Part shown: positions 5,890-7,638 of the stretch, in pieces
Numbering within the stretch: the stretch's first letter is position 1
Layout of the letters: every line of letters begins with the position of its first letter
Assembly: GCA_022701965.1 (NCBI GenBank)
Contig: JAKONL010000269.1
Location: 1-7,638, forward strand
Reading direction: 5' to 3'
DNA from: Burkholderiaceae bacterium
Lineage (GTDB): Bacteria > Pseudomonadota > Gammaproteobacteria > Burkholderiales > Burkholderiaceae
DNA: 7,638 bases
Notes under the pieces: model-generated
What the model was told of the DNA's origin: nothing
The model's input: the letters and a program-made list of their open reading frames with translations, nothing else
The model's database searches: none
Made by a program: the position numbers and the translations under genes

Positions 5890-6981
5890 TCACCGGCGTT
5901 CCGATGCGCGTGCGCCGACGACGGGTGCGATGGTCGTGTTCCAGATCGCCACGCATTCGGGGCCGCAGCGGTCGACCCATGCGGGGAGCACCTGTTGCTC
6001 GAAAAGGGATCGCCGGAGGCGCTGGTCCTCGGCCGACGGGTGGACGACGCGCATGGCGTCGAGTGTGCCAGGGGCGCAAGGCCTCGCGGTCGTGCACGCG
6101 CGCTCGAACGTGGACTGGCGCTCGGCCTCGTCCCAGATCGAGGCCTCCAGCACCGGAAGCTGCCGCATCAGCAGCGTCCGCAGCTCTTCCGGCAGCGAGC
6201 GCCACACGCCCAGGTTCGCGCCGAACACCGCGAGCCCCCACGAGATCGGCTGGGCATAGACGGTGGTCGCGACCTGCGGCAGGCCGATCGCCGCGCCGGA
6301 CACGGCTCCCGTGACGGCGCAGTCGACGGCTTTCGAACGCATGCTGGCCGTGACCTCCGAGAACGGAATCAGCACCGGCACGCTACCGACCGCCCGGACG
6401 AGGTCCGATTGCGTGGACGACGAGACCCGCGTGCGGCGTCCAGCCAGGTCCTTCAGCCCGCCGAGCGACTCGCGACAGACGACGACCTGCGCCGGATACA
6501 TGTACACGGCGAGCAGTTCGGTACCGTGCCGTTCCCGCATGAGGCGCGCGAGCGTCGGTCGGAACGCCTCGACCACCTTGCGCAGCGTGCCGACGTCGGA
6601 TGCCAGCCCGGCCAGATCGGGTGCCGCAAGCTCCGGATACTGCGCCGAGGCCGGCCCGAGCAGCGCGGTGCCGAACGGAACGACGCCCAGGCGTATCAGC
6701 GTGAGCATGTCCTGTCCAGGAAAGCCGGCGCGGTCGAACGGAACGATGTCCGCGGCGTAGCGGCCGCCGGTCAGGCGCGCCAGATCACGCGACCAGAACG
6801 GTTCCTCGTGCAGCAGGTACTGGCTCACGCCCGCGAGACCTCCGACGACACGCAGGCGGAACGCTTCCCTGGTCGCGGCGGCTTCGCCCGCACGGGCCGT
6901 GAACGCCGCGACGAGCAGCAGTGCAGAACCTGCCATGGCCCGAAACGCCCGGCCTGTGAACCGACCCGGGATCGTCGTCAT
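5890..6981 (-). CDS. TRAP-type (DctP family) periplasmic solute-binding protein, orphan
   Basis: A 363-residue secreted binding protein of the TRAP transporter type, whose family binds organic acids, often through a conserved arginine. A signal peptide (FRAMAGSALLLVAAFTARA, cleaved near residue 31) leads to the mature domain. Family traits include LKDLAGRRTRVSSS (171-190 region; Arg185 is the candidate carboxylate ligand) and VPVLIPFSEVTASMRSKAVDCAVTG (201-225), the counterpart of the usual pattern where the protein chooses 'E--AL--G-VDG'. Four cysteines near the C-terminus (296, 302, 339, 343) could form disulfides. The ATG at 6981 is chosen for its AGAAGG site 8 nt upstream; a TTG at 7008 would put extra basic residues before the signal peptide. 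No DctQ/DctM permease genes lie beside it; instead the next gene is a c-di-GMP enzyme, starting 8 nt after this stop, so a sensory role is plausible. Confidence 0.85.
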   Translation of the reverse strand: MTTIPGRFTGRAFRAMAGSALLLVAAFTARAGEAAATREAFRLRVVGGLAGVSQYLLHEEPFWSRDLARLTGGRYAADIVPFDRAGFPGQDMLTLIRLGVVPFGTALLGPASAQYPELAAPDLAGLASDVGTLRKVVEAFRPTLARLMRERHGTELLAVYMYPAQVVVCRESLGGLKDLAGRRTRVSSSTQSDLVRAVGSVPVLIPFSEVTASMRSKAVDCAVTGAVSGAAIGLPQVATTVYAQPISWGLAVFGANLGVWRSLPEELRTLLMRQLPVLEASIWDEAERQSTFERACTTARPCAPGTLDAMRVVHPSAEDQRLRRSLFEQQVLPAWVDRCGPECVAIWNTTIAPVVGARASERR

Positions 6982-6989
6982 CGTGGGTG

Positions 6990-6995
6990 CCTTCT
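6990..6995 (-). promoter_or_regulatory. Ribosome binding site deciding the binding-protein start
   Basis: AGAAGG on the minus strand, 8 nt before the ATG at 6981. It favours that ATG over the in-frame TTG at 7008, which would place this sequence inside the coding region. Confidence 0.65.
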
Positions 6996-7058
6996 TTCGC
7001 AATCTCAATCGGTACGCGTTGTCCTACCATCTTGCGTGTCATATCGACCGCACGACGT

Positions 7059-7064
7059 AAGGAG
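7059..7064 (+). promoter_or_regulatory. Strong Shine-Dalgarno site of aroQ
   Basis: AAGGAG, 8 nt before the ATG at 7073. It is the strongest ribosome site in the window and fixes the aroQ start, which also matches the usual N-terminus of the family. Confidence 0.8.
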
Positions 7065-7072
7065 ACGACCCG

Positions 7073-7519
7073 ATGGCGAAAAAAGTCCTGATGCTCCATG
7101 GCATCAATCACAACATGTTCGGAAAGCGCGATCCGGCGCAGTACGGCACGATCACCCTCGCGGAGATCGACGCCCGGCTCGCGGCGCTCGGCGAGGAGCT
7201 GGGAGCGGAGGTGGAAAGCTTCCAGACCAACAGCGAGGCGGCGATGTGCGAACGCATCCACCAGGCCTTCACCGACGGCGCGGATGCGGTGCTGATCAAC
7301 GCCGGCGCCTGGACGCACTACAGCTACGGCATCCGCGACGCTCTCGCCATCCTCACCTGCCCCGTGGTCGAGCTGCACATGTCGAACATCCACGCGCGCG
7401 AGGCGTTCCGGCACGTATCGGTCTTCGCCGAGATCGTGATGGGCCAGATCTGCGGCTTCGGCGTCGACAGCTACCTGCTCGCGCTGCGGGCGGCGATGTC
7501 GGCCGTTCAGAAGCGGTGA
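7073..7519 (+). CDS. aroQ: Type II 3-dehydroquinate dehydratase
   Basis: A 148-residue enzyme, normal length for the dodecameric type II family, predicted to interconvert 3-dehydroquinate and 3-dehydroshikimate in the cytoplasm. It serves aromatic amino-acid synthesis or, in reverse context, quinate catabolism. Visible active-site residues: Asn12, Arg19 and Tyr24 in the flexible lid (GKRDPAQYG), Asn76 in LINAGAWTH with His82, Asp89, Glu100 and His102 in VVELHMSNIHARE, and Arg113. The first loop reads LHGINHNMFG, whereas classic members have LNGPNLNLLG, and QTNSEAAM replaces the usual QSNHEG-type stretch; the protein thus belongs to a divergent branch, although the catalytic set is kept. No other shikimate gene is adjacent; in many bacteria aroQ sits beside accB. 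It diverges from a TRAP binding-protein gene, and its last 13 bp overlap the 3' end of a porin gene on the other strand. Confidence 0.93.
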   Translation: MAKKVLMLHGINHNMFGKRDPAQYGTITLAEIDARLAALGEELGAEVESFQTNSEAAMCERIHQAFTDGADAVLINAGAWTHYSYGIRDALAILTCPVVELHMSNIHAREAFRHVSVFAEIVMGQICGFGVDSYLLALRAAMSAVQKR

Positions 7520-7638
7520 AGGACGCCGACCTGCACGCCCTTGACGGACTGCCCGTTCACGTCGGACGCTGACGTGAAGTTCGATTTGAGCGCGCCGGAG
7601 CCGGCCAGCCGGAAGCCGGCGTTGGTCGCGTTGCTCAG
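7507..7638 (-). CDS. Gram-negative outer-membrane porin (C-terminal 43 residues, cut by window edge)
   Basis: Only the last 43 codons and the TGA stop (7507-7509) are in the window; the gene begins beyond base 7638. The peptide runs from LSNATNAGFR through a loop rich in Ser, Asn and Gly to the end SVKGVQVGVLHRF. Alternating residues in the last strand and a terminal phenylalanine preceded by His-Arg are the outer-membrane insertion signal of beta-barrel proteins, and the SNATNAGFRL strand resembles the penultimate strand of Burkholderiales-type trimeric porins (Porin_4/OmpC-like). Such porins let small hydrophilic solutes, often anions, cross the outer membrane. The stop lies within the aroQ 3' end (13-bp antisense overlap). 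A perfect 8-bp inverted repeat lies in its coding sequence. Family call is good; selectivity cannot be judged from this piece. Confidence 0.8.
   Translation of the reverse strand: MSNATNAGFRLAGSGALKSNFTSASDVNGQSVKGVQVGVLHRF
7556..7578 (+). terminator. Inverted repeat downstream of aroQ, terminator candidate
   Basis: TTCACGTC (7556-7563) and GACGTGAA (7571-7578) are exact reverse complements with a 7-nt loop, 37 nt after the aroQ stop and inside the porin gene on the other strand. The plus-strand sequence that follows (GTTCGATTTG) is only mildly T-rich. It could end or stabilise the aroQ transcript; it may also be chance within coding sequence. Confidence 0.35.

Larger units (their letters stand above)
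6982..7072. promoter_or_regulatory. Divergent promoter region between the TRAP binding protein and aroQ
   Basis: A 91-bp gap between two genes that diverge, so it must hold both promoters unless one starts inside a neighbouring gene. For aroQ a weak sigma-70 candidate is TTGTCC (7019-7024), 17 bp, TATCGA (7042-7047), which would give a short leader. No clear minus-strand promoter and no strong dyad operator were found. The sharing of one small region makes co-regulation possible, but nothing in the sequence proves it. Confidence 0.4.

Noticed and set aside
5882..6241. N-terminal extension of the c-di-GMP enzyme to base 6241
   Set aside because: The added 120 residues are Arg/Gly-rich and lie out of frame on the binding-protein gene; the first membrane helix begins right after the ATG at 5881.
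5995..7572. A 525-codon open frame on the plus strand covering the binding-protein gene and aroQ
   Set aside because: Arg/Asp/His-rich shadow; it crosses a promoter region and runs out of frame through aroQ.
1..7638. tRNA, rRNA, CRISPR arrays, insertion sequences, riboswitches or attachment sites
   Set aside because: Reading both strands gave no cloverleaf, no regularly spaced repeats, no transposase and no terminal repeats; nearly all the DNA is taken by the protein genes listed.

Overview
This is a high-GC window from a Gram-negative bacterium. It is most likely a betaproteobacterium of the Burkholderiales type. That guess rests on a trimeric-porin C-terminus ending in His-Arg-Phe, a DctP-type TRAP solute-binding protein, a multi-domain c-di-GMP enzyme and pairs of DAO-family flavoenzymes. 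No marker gene fixes the genus. The density is typical chromosomal coding: eight protein genes (two cut by the window edges), very short gaps, and no RNA gene, insertion sequence or CRISPR array seen.

Layout. (1) 1-2324, minus strand: a compact operon read leftwards, made of a DAO-family FAD oxidoreductase (999-2324), a two-domain GNAT acetyltransferase (138-995, starting 3 bp after the upstream stop), and the N-terminus of a second DAO-type oxidoreductase (1-113, cut by the edge). It is probably an amine or amino-acid catabolic unit of unknown substrate. (2) 2325-2502: a comparatively AT-rich divergent control region with two adjacent perfect dyads. (3) 2503-3245, plus strand: a small secreted DUF1090-like protein and a PaaI-type hotdog thioesterase, overlapping by four bases (GTGA). 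(4) 3254-3274: a GC-rich hairpin between convergent genes, a likely shared terminator. (5) 3275-6981, minus strand: a DctP-type TRAP solute-binding protein followed, almost overlapping, by an 868-residue membrane protein with a periplasmic Cache-like sensor, PAS, GGDEF and EAL domains. (6) 6982-7072: a divergent promoter region. (7) 7073-7519, plus strand: a type II 3-dehydroquinate dehydratase (aroQ). (8) 7507-7638, minus strand: the C-terminal end of an outer-membrane porin, whose stop overlaps the aroQ 3' end by 13 bp.

The most interesting unit is region 5. An orphan periplasmic binding protein, with no DctQ or DctM permease beside it, is translationally coupled to a cyclase/phosphodiesterase that carries its own periplasmic sensor. 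The simplest reading is a ligand-responsive c-di-GMP switch in which a transport-type binding protein acts as co-sensor. The divergent aroQ and the porin hint at a hydroaromatic or carboxylic acid ligand, but that is inference. A perfect 13-bp inverted repeat inside the sensor-coding part of the cyclase gene is the most unusual nucleotide-level feature.
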